Shown piece by piece: positions 1 to 5,826 of a stretch of 7,117 nt of DNA. Position 1 is the first letter of the stretch; every line of letters begins with the position of its first letter. Origin of the DNA: Bacillota bacterium (lineage in GTDB: Bacteria; Bacillota; Clostridia; Oscillospirales; Acutalibacteraceae); assembly GCA_029007015.1 (NCBI GenBank), contig JAQXHB010000047.1, positions 1 through 7,117 of the forward strand. Reading direction: 5' to 3'. Both the position numbers and the translations under genes were made by a program. A model generated the notes under the pieces. The model did no database searches, had not been told where the DNA came from, and saw nothing but the letters and a program-made list of their open reading frames with translations.

Positions 1-1
1 C

Positions 2-628
2 GACTGCAAGGATAAATGGGTATCGCAGTTGGCCGGACTGAGCCTTAGAAATGTGGCCGTTACAGTGACGCGCGGCGACAAGCAGTTATACACCGATTTT
101 GGTGAGATGCTGTTCACGCACACCGGAGTCAGCGGGCCCACTGTGCTCAGCGCGTCGGCGCATATTGACAACTGCGACCGATGCACACTGCACATCGACC
201 TCAAACCGGCTTTGACACACGAAGTGCTTGAGACGAGGGTCATGCGCGATTTTGATAAATACAAAAACCGTAATTTGCCAAACGCCTTGCATGAACTGCT
301 GCCGCGCAGTATGATTGATGTGTTTGTCGGCTTAAGCGGCATTGACCCGACGCGCAAGATAAACGGCATCACCCGCGCGGAGCGTGCGGCATTGGTCAAA
401 CTGATGAAGGATTTTACCCTTGAGATTAGCGGCTTTAGGCCGATTGATGAAGCCATAATCACACGCGGCGGAGTCAGCACGCGCGAGATTGACCCCAAAA
501 CCATGCACTCAAAGTTGATGGACGGTCTGTCGTTTGCCGGTGAGGTTATTGATGTTGACGCATATACAGGCGGTTTTAATTTGCAGATTGCATTTGCGAC
601 CGGACTGGTCGCCGGCAGTTCAATATAA
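2..628 (+). CDS. NAD(P)/FAD-dependent oxidoreductase, BaiN/HI0933 family (C-terminal part; 5' end outside window)
   Basis: The open frame runs back to the window edge (codons from base 2), so this is the last 208 residues of a longer protein; family members are about 400 residues. A TTG at 29-31 is only an internal leucine codon. The visible part has the family's conserved C-terminal region: a THTGVSGP segment near the front, a GGVSTREIDPKTM block, then FAGEVIDVDAYTGGFNLQIA, which closes the FAD-binding fold. The N-terminal Rossmann GxGxxG is out of view. Family members are cytoplasmic flavoproteins of poorly defined substrate; the name BaiN comes from a bile-acid-converting Clostridium enzyme, and a bile-acid role here is not supported by the context. 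The stop codon is 14 bases before cmk, so the two are probably co-transcribed. Family call sure; substrate unknown. Confidence 0.93.
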   Translation, partial: DCKDKWVSQLAGLSLRNVAVTVTRGDKQLYTDFGEMLFTHTGVSGPTVLSASAHIDNCDRCTLHIDLKPALTHEVLETRVMRDFDKYKNRNLPNALHELLPRSMIDVFVGLSGIDPTRKINGITRAERAALVKLMKDFTLEISGFRPIDEAIITRGGVSTREIDPKTMHSKLMDGLSFAGEVIDVDAYTGGFNLQIAFATGLVAGSSI

Positions 629-642
629 CGGAGGTAAATATC

Positions 643-1317
643 ATGATTAACATTGCTATAGACGGCCCGGCCGGTGCAGGCAAGAGTACCATTTCAAAGA
701 GGCTTGCGGCTCAACTGGGATATATTTATGTTGATACGGGCGCGCTCTACCGCGCGGTGGGGCTATATATGTTGCGCGTCGGCGTAGATATTGACAGAGC
801 AGATGATGTGTCCGCTCGCCTTGACGGCGTGGATGTAAAACTGCAATATATCGACGGCACTCAGCATGTTCTGCTGTGCGGCGAGGATGTCAGCGATGAT
901 ATCCGCTTGCCTGAGGTGTCGATGACGGCATCAAAGGTGTCGGCCATTCCGGCGGTGCGTGCCTTTTTATTTGATTTGCAGCGCAGCATTGCAAAGGATA
1001 ATAATGTAGTGATGGATGGCCGCGATATCGGCACCGTTGTACTGCCCGATGCACAGATTAAAATATTCCTCACCGCATCGGCTGAGGAGCGCGCACGCCG
1101 CCGCTGTAAAGAATTAACCGAAAAGGGCCAAAATGTCAGTTATGATGATGTACTGCGCGATATAATCGATCGCGATTATGCAGACAGTCACCGCGAAATT
1201 GCGCCGCTCAAGCAGGCTGCTGACGCTGAACTCATCGACACAAGCAACCTCGACTTGGAGCAGTCGGTTGAATGTTTGCTTAACTTTGTCAGCAAAAGGA
1301 TAGGTGAAAATGAATAG
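643..1317 (+). CDS. cmk: (d)CMP kinase (cytidylate kinase)
   Basis: Cytidylate kinase transfers phosphate from ATP to CMP or dCMP in the cytoplasm, feeding CTP/dCTP synthesis and recycling CMP released by phospholipid synthesis. The 224-residue length is normal for the family. Visible motifs: P-loop GPAGAGKST at residues 8-16; DTGALYRAV at 31-39; DGRDIGTVVLPDA at 125-137 (CMP binding); an Arg-rich lid segment ASAEERARRR at 145-154; and the RDYADSHREIAPL block at about 177-189. The start is fixed by a GGAGG Shine-Dalgarno at 630-634, 8 bases before the ATG, and by the P-loop lying at the usual distance from the N-terminus. Its 3' end overlaps the next gene by 8 bases, implying translational coupling. 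Followed (after one inserted gene) by plsC and ispH-rpsA, the typical clostridial neighbourhood. No missing key residues seen. Confidence 0.98.
   Translation: MINIAIDGPAGAGKSTISKRLAAQLGYIYVDTGALYRAVGLYMLRVGVDIDRADDVSARLDGVDVKLQYIDGTQHVLLCGEDVSDDIRLPEVSMTASKVSAIPAVRAFLFDLQRSIAKDNNVVMDGRDIGTVVLPDAQIKIFLTASAEERARRRCKELTEKGQNVSYDDVLRDIIDRDYADSHREIAPLKQAADAELIDTSNLDLEQSVECLLNFVSKRIGENE
1295..1312 (+). promoter_or_regulatory. Ribosome binding site inside cmk that decides the lipoprotein start
   Basis: AAAGGATAGG lies at 1295-1304, within the last codons of cmk. AGGA ends at 1300, 9 bases before ATG 1310, a normal spacing; it is only 3 bases before the alternative GTG 1304. This favours ATG 1310 and a protein beginning MNSRF, and places the site within the terminating cmk ribosome's footprint. 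Confidence 0.6.
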
Positions 1318-2644
1318 CCGTTTTCGCCGTTCTGCCGCATTTATTCTTGCGATATGTTTGGCGTTTTGTTCGTGCAGTGCGGTCACCGAAACGGCAGACC
1401 GCCTGACCGAAGCCATCGGTTTGCTGACCGGCAAAGCGGACAAGCCCGACTGGCTGGTCGAGGCGGAGCAGTTTGATGACTATGCCGTGCCGATTGAGTT
1501 TTACGGAAACTATGCGGGTGATAACTGCCTGCTCGGCAAGAGCGGCGTGCTGTATGAGCGGCTGACCGATGAGCAGAAAACGGCTTATGACGCCATGCAA
1601 ACGGCCGCGCAGACACTCAATCCGACCGCCTTTTCGGTGGGGAAATGCACCGACACCGATGTGGCCATCGCCTTCAACGCTCTGCTGTGCGATATGCCTG
1701 AACTGTTTTGGTTGGGCTCATCCTACGGCATGGTTAGGTATGGCGGCAATACATATGTTAGATTTGTCGATGACAGTTACGGCTACACCTGCGCCGACAG
1801 CGTCGAGCGCGCAGAGATGGCACAGTCACTCACTGCGGCTGTAAATGAATTTTTTGCTCAAACCGATATCAGCGGCCGGTCCGATTATGAGTGCCTGCTG
1901 GAAATATATAATTGGATATGCAAAAATATAGTGTACGATTCTGCGGCGGCCGATTCGGTGGGCGATGACAGTCAGAGTGAATATGTCCATTCGTGGAGCG
2001 TATACGGCGCGCTGTGCAATGGCACGGCCGTCTGCTCGGGCTATTCAGAGGCTTTTCAGTATATGTGTCGTCTGGTCGGCGTAGAGTGTATTTCGGTGCT
2101 GGGCGACGCAGTCGATATTGACGGAAAAAGCGAGGCACATCAGTGGAACGCCGCTAAAATTGACGGTAAATGGTACTATTTTGACCCGACATGGGATTGC
2201 TGTGACAGCGGCGCTCTGAAGGTGTCACACATATATTTCGGAATGGGCTATGACCAATTGCTGTCCGACCACACACCGTACGGCGGTCCGGACCAATTGA
2301 CCGAGGATAACATTTCTTTCGGCAATTTTAATTTGTTTGTGCCGACCGACCGAGCAGATGTTGATTACTTTGAGCAGTACGGCATTGTTATCAAATCGGC
2401 CGATGAGGTGTCGACATTTGTAAATAACGAGGCACTTATGAGCGGCCAACCTGTTGAAATAAAGGCCGATTTGGGCAAGCAACTGACCGACAGCGATGTA
2501 AAGCAACTTGTCGACCGATTTGTCGGAATGTTTATGAGCCGAAACTCAAAGCGCACTTACCCCACCGGATACCGCATGAATTTTTCAAAAATCGAATACG
2601 GCTATATAGGCAAGAATGTTTTTTATATGAAACTTTATAATTGA
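1310..2644 (+). CDS. Predicted lipoprotein with transglutaminase-like (papain-fold) domain
   Basis: A 444-residue protein, probably exported and lipid-anchored. The N-terminus has basic residues (RFRR), a hydrophobic stretch of about 11 residues, then FCSC; Cys22 is the likely lipidated residue, although Phe at -3 and Cys at -2 make the lipobox atypical. Residues about 190-300 form a transglutaminase-like domain with an intact catalytic triad: Cys242 in AVCSGYSEAF, His277 in EAHQWN, and Asp292 in YYFDPTWD. Such bacterial domains are usually cysteine proteases or peptide cross-linking/hydrolysing enzymes; the substrate cannot be told here. The region before the domain (about 65-160) and the C-terminal 110 residues are not recognised. 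ATG 1310 is preferred to an in-frame GTG at 1304, which sits too close to the AAAGGA at 1295-1300. It overlaps cmk by 8 bases and ends 10 bases before plsC, so it is embedded in a housekeeping operon. Domain call firm, biological role unknown. Confidence 0.9.
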   Translation: MNSRFRRSAAFILAICLAFCSCSAVTETADRLTEAIGLLTGKADKPDWLVEAEQFDDYAVPIEFYGNYAGDNCLLGKSGVLYERLTDEQKTAYDAMQTAAQTLNPTAFSVGKCTDTDVAIAFNALLCDMPELFWLGSSYGMVRYGGNTYVRFVDDSYGYTCADSVERAEMAQSLTAAVNEFFAQTDISGRSDYECLLEIYNWICKNIVYDSAAADSVGDDSQSEYVHSWSVYGALCNGTAVCSGYSEAFQYMCRLVGVECISVLGDAVDIDGKSEAHQWNAAKIDGKWYYFDPTWDCCDSGALKVSHIYFGMGYDQLLSDHTPYGGPDQLTEDNISFGNFNLFVPTDRADVDYFEQYGIVIKSADEVSTFVNNEALMSGQPVEIKADLGKQLTDSDVKQLVDRFVGMFMSRNSKRTYPTGYRMNFSKIEYGYIGKNVFYMKLYN

Positions 2645-2654
2645 CGGTGACAGT

Positions 2655-3263
2655 ATGAGAAAAATTATTTATCGTATAGCATGGAGCATAGCATGGGTTG
2701 TGGCGAAGGTCATTTTTCCCTTCAAAGCCGAGGGCAAAGAAAATATCCCGGCAGAAGGCGGTTTCGTAATGTGTATCAATCACATTTCACTGATAGACCC
2801 CGTAATTGTAATGCTGACATGTCCAAGACATGTGCGTTTTGTGGCCAAGGCGGAACTGTTTAAAAACAAACTTTTCGGTGAACTGATGAAAACTTGCGGT
2901 GCTTTTCCCATAAACCGCGGCCAAAACGATACCGATGCCATTTCGGTGGCAGAGAGCATTGTAAAGGGCGGCGAACCGCTGGGCATTTTCGTAGAAGGTA
3001 CGCGTACCAAGTCACCAACCGGTGAGCCGGGCAGACCCAAATCGGGTGCGGCCCTTATAGCATCGGAGACGGGCGCCATGGTCATGCCGGTCGCTGTTGT
3101 ATATAAGTGCGGTCGACCGCGCCCATTCAGGCGGTGTACGGTGCGTTACGGTCAGCCGTTTGAATTGCGCGCCGATGAGCAGGAAGGTCAGCGCGGCCGC
3201 CTGCGCAAAATCACCGGTGAAATATTTGACCGAATTGTAGCACTTTGGAGGCAGGGGATTTAA
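2655..3263 (+). CDS. plsC: 1-acyl-sn-glycerol-3-phosphate acyltransferase (PlsC/LPLAT family)
   Basis: Acylates lysophosphatidic acid to phosphatidic acid at the cytoplasmic membrane, the second acylation in phospholipid synthesis. The protein is 202 residues, at the short end but normal for clostridial PlsC. Visible acyltransferase blocks: NHISLIDP at 42-49, the catalytic HX4D (His43, Asp48); GAFPINR at 82-88 (block II); FVEGTR at 112-117 (block III, glycerol-phosphate binding); VMPVAVVY at 143-150 (block IV). A hydrophobic N-terminal segment (about 4-23) probably associates with the membrane. The ATG lies 10 bases after the lipoprotein stop and has only a weak GGTGA (2646-2650) as ribosome binding site, so translation may depend on coupling to the upstream gene. 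Its TAA shares one base with the next ATG (TAATG). Substrate specificity within the LPLAT family is inferred from context. Confidence 0.95.
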   Translation: MRKIIYRIAWSIAWVVAKVIFPFKAEGKENIPAEGGFVMCINHISLIDPVIVMLTCPRHVRFVAKAELFKNKLFGELMKTCGAFPINRGQNDTDAISVAESIVKGGEPLGIFVEGTRTKSPTGEPGRPKSGAALIASETGAMVMPVAVVYKCGRPRPFRRCTVRYGQPFELRADEQEGQRGRLRKITGEIFDRIVALWRQGI

Positions 3264-5266
3264 TGGATAAACTGCTTGTGGCCAAGACGGCCGGCTTTTG
3301 CTTTGGAGTCAACCGCGCGGTCGAGACGGCCGAAGGACTGGCCGACAGCGGTAAGGCGGTGCGCACTCTCGGCCAGATTATTCATAACGACCAGGCGGTC
3401 GCACGGCTTGAAAGCAAGGGCGTGCGCACAATCGACAGTATTGACGACTGGAAGGAGAGCGAGACGCTGGTCATTCGTTCTCACGGCGTGCCCAAGTCGA
3501 CCGTTCAGCAAATCATTGACCACGGCGGCGAGTGGGTGGACGCCACCTGTCCGTATGTGACCAGTATACACCGCAGGGTTTCCTCCGCAGAGAAGGGCAG
3601 TACAGTGCTCATATTTGGTGACAAGGACCATCCTGAGGTCAAAGGAATTGCTGGGTGGTGCTCGGTCGAGTGTCATATTCTCGCTGATGAGAATGAATTG
3701 GAGGAGCATTTTCGCACCCATCCCGAATTGGCCTCAAAGCCGGTCATTGCGGTGTGTCAGACAACTTTTAATTCAATCAAATGGAAGAAATGTCAAAAAA
3801 GTTTAAAAAAGGTATGTACAAATGCGAAAATTTTTGATACAATATGTAAAGCTACCGCTCTGAGACAACAAGAGGCGGTTGATTTATCGCGTCAGTGCGA
3901 CCTGATGATCGTTATCGGCGGCCGTCACAGTTCCAACACGGCCAAATTGCGCGACATCTGCGCCGCAGCATGTGAATCAACATATCTTATCGAGACGGCC
4001 GATGAACTGCCGCTCGAAAAAATTGCCCATTCGTCCACTGTCGGAGTTACTGCGGGCGCTTCAACACCGCCTGCTATAATAAAGGAGGTTCTGATTATTA
4101 TGTCAGAGATGCAAAATCCCGTTGAGAACGCTGTTGCCGAGGTTTCAACGGAGGAAACGGTCAAGAAGTCTTTTGATGAAATGACCTTTGAAGAGGCACT
4201 GGAGGATTCACTTAGCAACCTTAATACCGATCAACAAGTTCGCGGTGTCGTCCTGGCAGTTGACAACAAGGAAATTCAGGTCGATATCGGTCGTAAATAT
4301 GCCGGTTTTGTTACTGCAGCCGAGTTTTCTAATGACCCCAATGTTGACCTGACCAAGGAGGTTAAGGTTGGCGACGAACTCGACCTTATCGTCATGCGCA
4401 CAAACGATGTCGAGGGCACTGTTTCGCTCTCTAAGCGCCGCTTTGACGCCATTGCCGGTTGGAACAAGATTGTCGATGCAAGCGAATCGGGCGATATTCT
4501 CGATGGCAAGGTTGTCGATGTCATCCGCGGCGGTATCCTCGTGCTTTGCGAGGGTGTTCGCGTATTTGTTCCCGCATCGCACGCCACACTTACCCGCGTT
4601 GAGTCGCTTGACGGTATGAAGGGTCAGGATGTTCGTCTGCGCATTATTGAGATTGGCCGCCGCAACCGCGCTGTCGGCTCCATCCGCAATGTACTCCGCG
4701 AGGAGCGCAAGGCCGGTGAGACTAAGTTCTGGGAGAGCGCCGAGGTGGGCAAGACCTATACCGGCACTGTTAAGACCCTTACCAGTTACGGCGCATTTGT
4801 TGACCTGGGCGGCGTTGACGGCATGGTTCACATTTCCGAACTGTCGTGGAAGCGCATTAAGCACCCGTCAGAGGTTGTAAATGTCGGTGATACCGTTGAG
4901 GTTTACATCAAGGATATCGACACCGAGAAGCATAAGATTTCGCTCGGCTATAAGAAGGACGAGGACAACCCGTGGACAATTTTTGCCAACAATTACAAGG
5001 TGGGCGATGTTACAAAGGCCACCGTGGTAAACATGACTGCTTACGGCGCATTTGCCCGCATTATTGACGGCATCGACGGTCTCGTTCACATTTCTCAAAT
5101 AGCAAACACCCACATTGAGAAGCCGCAGGATGTGCTCAAGGTCGGTCAGGAGGTTGATGTCAAAATTACTGACATTGACTTTGACAAGAAGCGCGTAAGC
5201 TTGTCTATCAAGGCTCTGCTCGAGGATGATGCAGAGGTTGAGGCTGAACCTGCTGACGCTGAATAA
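3263..5266 (+). CDS. ispH-rpsA: Fusion of 4-hydroxy-3-methylbut-2-enyl diphosphate reductase (IspH/LytB) and 30S ribosomal protein S1
   Basis: A 667-residue two-part protein. Residues 1-279 are IspH, the 4Fe-4S enzyme making IPP and DMAPP from HMBPP in the last MEP-pathway step. Cluster cysteines Cys13 (GFCFGV), Cys96 (DATCPYV) and Cys195 (FDTICKAT) are present, as are HN at 41-42, SHG at 73-75, HPEVKG at 123-128 (His and catalytic Glu125) and TT at 167-168. Residues about 320-651 hold four S1 RNA-binding domains (about 322-395, 410-479, 494-567, 578-651); the last two show the classic YGAFV/YGAFA and GLVHIS/GMVHIS motifs. An acidic tail ends the protein. ATG 3263 is chosen over an in-frame TTG 3245 because GGAGG (3247-3251) and AGGGG (3253-3257) precede it and IspH normally begins a few residues before the first Cys motif. 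This fusion is known in Clostridia. The junction has its own ribosome binding site, and Lys codons shift from 10 AAA/11 AAG in IspH to 2 AAA/27 AAG in the S1 part. Confidence 0.97.
   Translation: MDKLLVAKTAGFCFGVNRAVETAEGLADSGKAVRTLGQIIHNDQAVARLESKGVRTIDSIDDWKESETLVIRSHGVPKSTVQQIIDHGGEWVDATCPYVTSIHRRVSSAEKGSTVLIFGDKDHPEVKGIAGWCSVECHILADENELEEHFRTHPELASKPVIAVCQTTFNSIKWKKCQKSLKKVCTNAKIFDTICKATALRQQEAVDLSRQCDLMIVIGGRHSSNTAKLRDICAAACESTYLIETADELPLEKIAHSSTVGVTAGASTPPAIIKEVLIIMSEMQNPVENAVAEVSTEETVKKSFDEMTFEEALEDSLSNLNTDQQVRGVVLAVDNKEIQVDIGRKYAGFVTAAEFSNDPNVDLTKEVKVGDELDLIVMRTNDVEGTVSLSKRRFDAIAGWNKIVDASESGDILDGKVVDVIRGGILVLCEGVRVFVPASHATLTRVESLDGMKGQDVRLRIIEIGRRNRAVGSIRNVLREERKAGETKFWESAEVGKTYTGTVKTLTSYGAFVDLGGVDGMVHISELSWKRIKHPSEVVNVGDTVEVYIKDIDTEKHKISLGYKKDEDNPWTIFANNYKVGDVTKATVVNMTAYGAFARIIDGIDGLVHISQIANTHIEKPQDVLKVGQEVDVKITDIDFDKKRVSLSIKALLEDDAEVEAEPADAE
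3815..3843 (+). promoter_or_regulatory. Candidate internal promoter within ispH
   Basis: TGTACA at 3815-3820 (4/6 match to the -35 consensus) and TACAAT at 3838-3843 (5/6 match to the -10) are separated by 17 bases, with a TGn extended -10 immediately before TACAAT. It lies in an A/T-rich island (3761-3853) where 26 of 31 codons end in A or T, against 14 of 31 before and 12 of 31 after. A start near 3850 would give an mRNA with a leader of about 250 bases before the internal S1 start. The region also encodes conserved IspH residues, so this is a candidate only. Confidence 0.35.
4081..4102 (+). promoter_or_regulatory. Internal ribosome binding site and in-frame start codon at the IspH/S1 junction
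   Basis: AAAGGAGGT at 4081-4089 is a near-perfect anti-Shine-Dalgarno match, and ATG 4100-4102 follows 11 bases after the AAAGGAGG core. The ATG is in frame with the fusion (codon 280) and falls exactly between the last IspH residues (IIKEVLII) and the S1 leader (MSEMQ). It is the strongest Shine-Dalgarno in the window. The bases also encode Lys-Glu-Val at the IspH end, so chance through coding cannot be excluded, but position, frame and spacing all fit independent initiation of S1. Confidence 0.65.
4100..5266 (+). other. rpsA: Possible separately translated ribosomal protein S1 (388 residues)
   Basis: If ribosomes start at ATG 4100, the product is a 388-residue, four-domain S1 protein with a short acidic N-terminal leader (residues about 1-40, rich in Glu) and an acidic tail. 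This size and domain number match stand-alone Firmicutes S1-type proteins, which are shorter than the six-domain E. coli S1. The codon bias of this half (27 of 29 Lys codons AAG, frequent GTT for Val) looks like a highly expressed gene, unlike the IspH half. It is listed as an alternative product, not an additional gene. Confidence 0.5.
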
Positions 5267-5279
5267 TTAACTGATTTGT

Positions 5280-5303
5280 GCGCCGGAGGGTAACTTCCGG
5301 CGC
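5280..5303 (+). other. GC-rich hairpin with GUAA tetraloop between ispH-rpsA and the Dabb gene
   Basis: GCGCCGGAGG (5280-5289) pairs with CTTCCGGCGC (5294-5303): ten pairs with one G-T wobble, closing a GTAA loop of the stable GNRA class. It starts 14 bases after the fusion's stop. The following bases (GCTGATTTA) are not a proper T-run, so it is at best a leaky terminator. It may instead stabilise the 3' end of the upstream mRNA or lower read-through into the Dabb gene. It ends 10 bases before that gene's GAGGTGA. Confidence 0.7.
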
Positions 5304-5325
5304 GCTGATTTATGAGGTGACTGTT

Positions 5326-5631
5326 ATGATACGACACATCGTTATGTTCAAATTTTTGCCCCAGGCTGACGGCCGCACGAAGCGTGAAAATGTACTTGCG
5401 ACCAAAGATATGCTCGACAGTCTGCCGGCCAAAATCGACCTTATCCGCTCGTCACAGACCTTTGTCGGCGCCGACGGTTCGGCTGATAGTAACTACGATT
5501 TACTGCTCATCAGCGACTTTGACAGTTTCGACGAACTGAACGCCTACATCGTACACCCCGACCACAAGGCGGTCGGCGCTTTCATGGGCCCCTTGCGCGA
5601 GAGCCGCAGTTGCATTGACATCGAGATGTAA
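5326..5631 (+). CDS. Dabb family (stress-responsive A/B barrel domain) protein
   Basis: A 101-residue cytoplasmic protein matching the whole Dabb domain, a dimeric ferredoxin-like alpha/beta barrel. Family marks: the N-terminal MIRHIVMFKF strand; the central SNYDLLLISDFDSFDELNAY (about 55-74); and the conserved HPDH at 77-80 followed by VGAFMGPL. Dabb proteins include plant stress-induced proteins and some enzymes such as polyketide cyclases, but most bacterial ones have no known function, and no catalytic role can be assigned here. The start at ATG 5326 is chosen because GAGGTGA (5314-5320) lies 5 bases upstream and the domain begins at once; an earlier in-frame start at 5278 would add 16 non-conserved residues encoded across the hairpin. 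It lies 59 bases after ispH-rpsA and is closed by the terminator at 5666, so it is probably the last gene of the operon. Confidence 0.9.
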   Translation: MIRHIVMFKFLPQADGRTKRENVLATKDMLDSLPAKIDLIRSSQTFVGADGSADSNYDLLLISDFDSFDELNAYIVHPDHKAVGAFMGPLRESRSCIDIEM

Positions 5632-5665
5632 TGCGCCTCTTTTCATCTGCTGCATACTTAATTTT

Positions 5666-5697
5666 ACGGACGCAGGCAACCTTGCCGCGTCCGTTTT
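5666..5697 (+). terminator. Intrinsic terminator of the cmk-plsC-ispH/rpsA-Dabb unit
   Basis: ACGGACGC (5666-5673) pairs perfectly with GCGTCCGT (5687-5694); after a single bulged A at 5674, GGCA (5675-5678) pairs with TGCC (5683-5686) around a four-base ACCT loop. TTTT at 5694-5697 follows, then CCTTTCC. It begins 35 bases after the Dabb stop. The opposite strand lacks a T-run, so it acts in the + direction only. Confidence 0.9.
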
Positions 5698-5753
5698 CCT
5701 TTCCCCACTGACCGATTGTGTGTGCTGTGCGCCTACTGTACAACATCTTGCGG

Positions 5754-5782
5754 TTGATTTTTCGGCTGCCAAGGGATATAAT
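5754..5782 (+). promoter_or_regulatory. SigA-type promoter of dinB
   Basis: TTGATT (5754-5759, 4/6 match to TTGACA) and a perfect TATAAT (5777-5782) are 17 bases apart, the optimal spacing. Predicted transcription start is near 5789, giving a leader of about 38 bases. It lies in the 195-base intergenic region just after the terminator of the upstream operon, so dinB is transcribed independently. No gene is seen in this intergenic stretch. Confidence 0.85.
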
Positions 5783-5788
5783 TGTAAC

Positions 5789-5802
5789 AGAACAAATGTT
5801 CG
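5789..5802 (+). promoter_or_regulatory. LexA operator (SOS box) of dinB
   Basis: AGAACAAATGTTCG is a 13/14 match to the Gram-positive LexA consensus CGAACRNRYGTTYG; only the first base differs, and the GAAC-N4-GTTC core is intact. It covers the predicted start site, about +1 to +14, where bound LexA would block RNA polymerase. The dinB gene 25 bases downstream is a classic SOS target, which supports the call. No second box was found in the window. Confidence 0.9.
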
Positions 5803-5814
5803 TTAAATTATTTT

Positions 5815-5821
5815 GGGGCGG
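5815..5821 (+). promoter_or_regulatory. Unusual ribosome binding site of dinB
   Basis: GGGGCGG sits 5 bases before ATG 5827. It matches the anti-Shine-Dalgarno only partly (GG.GG with a C in place of the central A), in contrast to the good sites of cmk and the S1 junction. Weak translation would suit a mutagenic polymerase, but that is inference. Confidence 0.5.
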
Positions 5822-5826
5822 TTAAA

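Noticed and set aside
1401..1415. 15-base exact repeat GCCTGACCGAAGCCA, also at 7084-7098
   Set aside because: One copy is coding sequence of the lipoprotein, the other part of the dinB terminator stem. No further extension or shared context; most likely chance.
2636..2641. TATAAT at the end of the lipoprotein gene, upstream of plsC
   Set aside because: No -35-like hexamer at the right distance, and the implied start would lie only about 7 bases before the plsC ATG.
3245..3262. Upstream TTG start for the ispH-rpsA frame, adding six residues
   Set aside because: The TTG overlaps the Shine-Dalgarno that serves ATG 3263, and the added residues lie outside the conserved IspH start.
4075..4080. 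Perfect extended -10 (TGC TATAAT) just before the internal S1 Shine-Dalgarno
   Set aside because: No recognisable -35 at 16-18 bases upstream, and a start near 4087 would cut into the Shine-Dalgarno at 4081-4088, leaving S1 without it. The bases also encode the end of IspH.
4208..4864. 218-residue open frame on the minus strand opposite the S1 domains
   Set aside because: Fully antisense to conserved S1 domains, with no recognisable domain; explained by the strong codon bias of the + strand gene.
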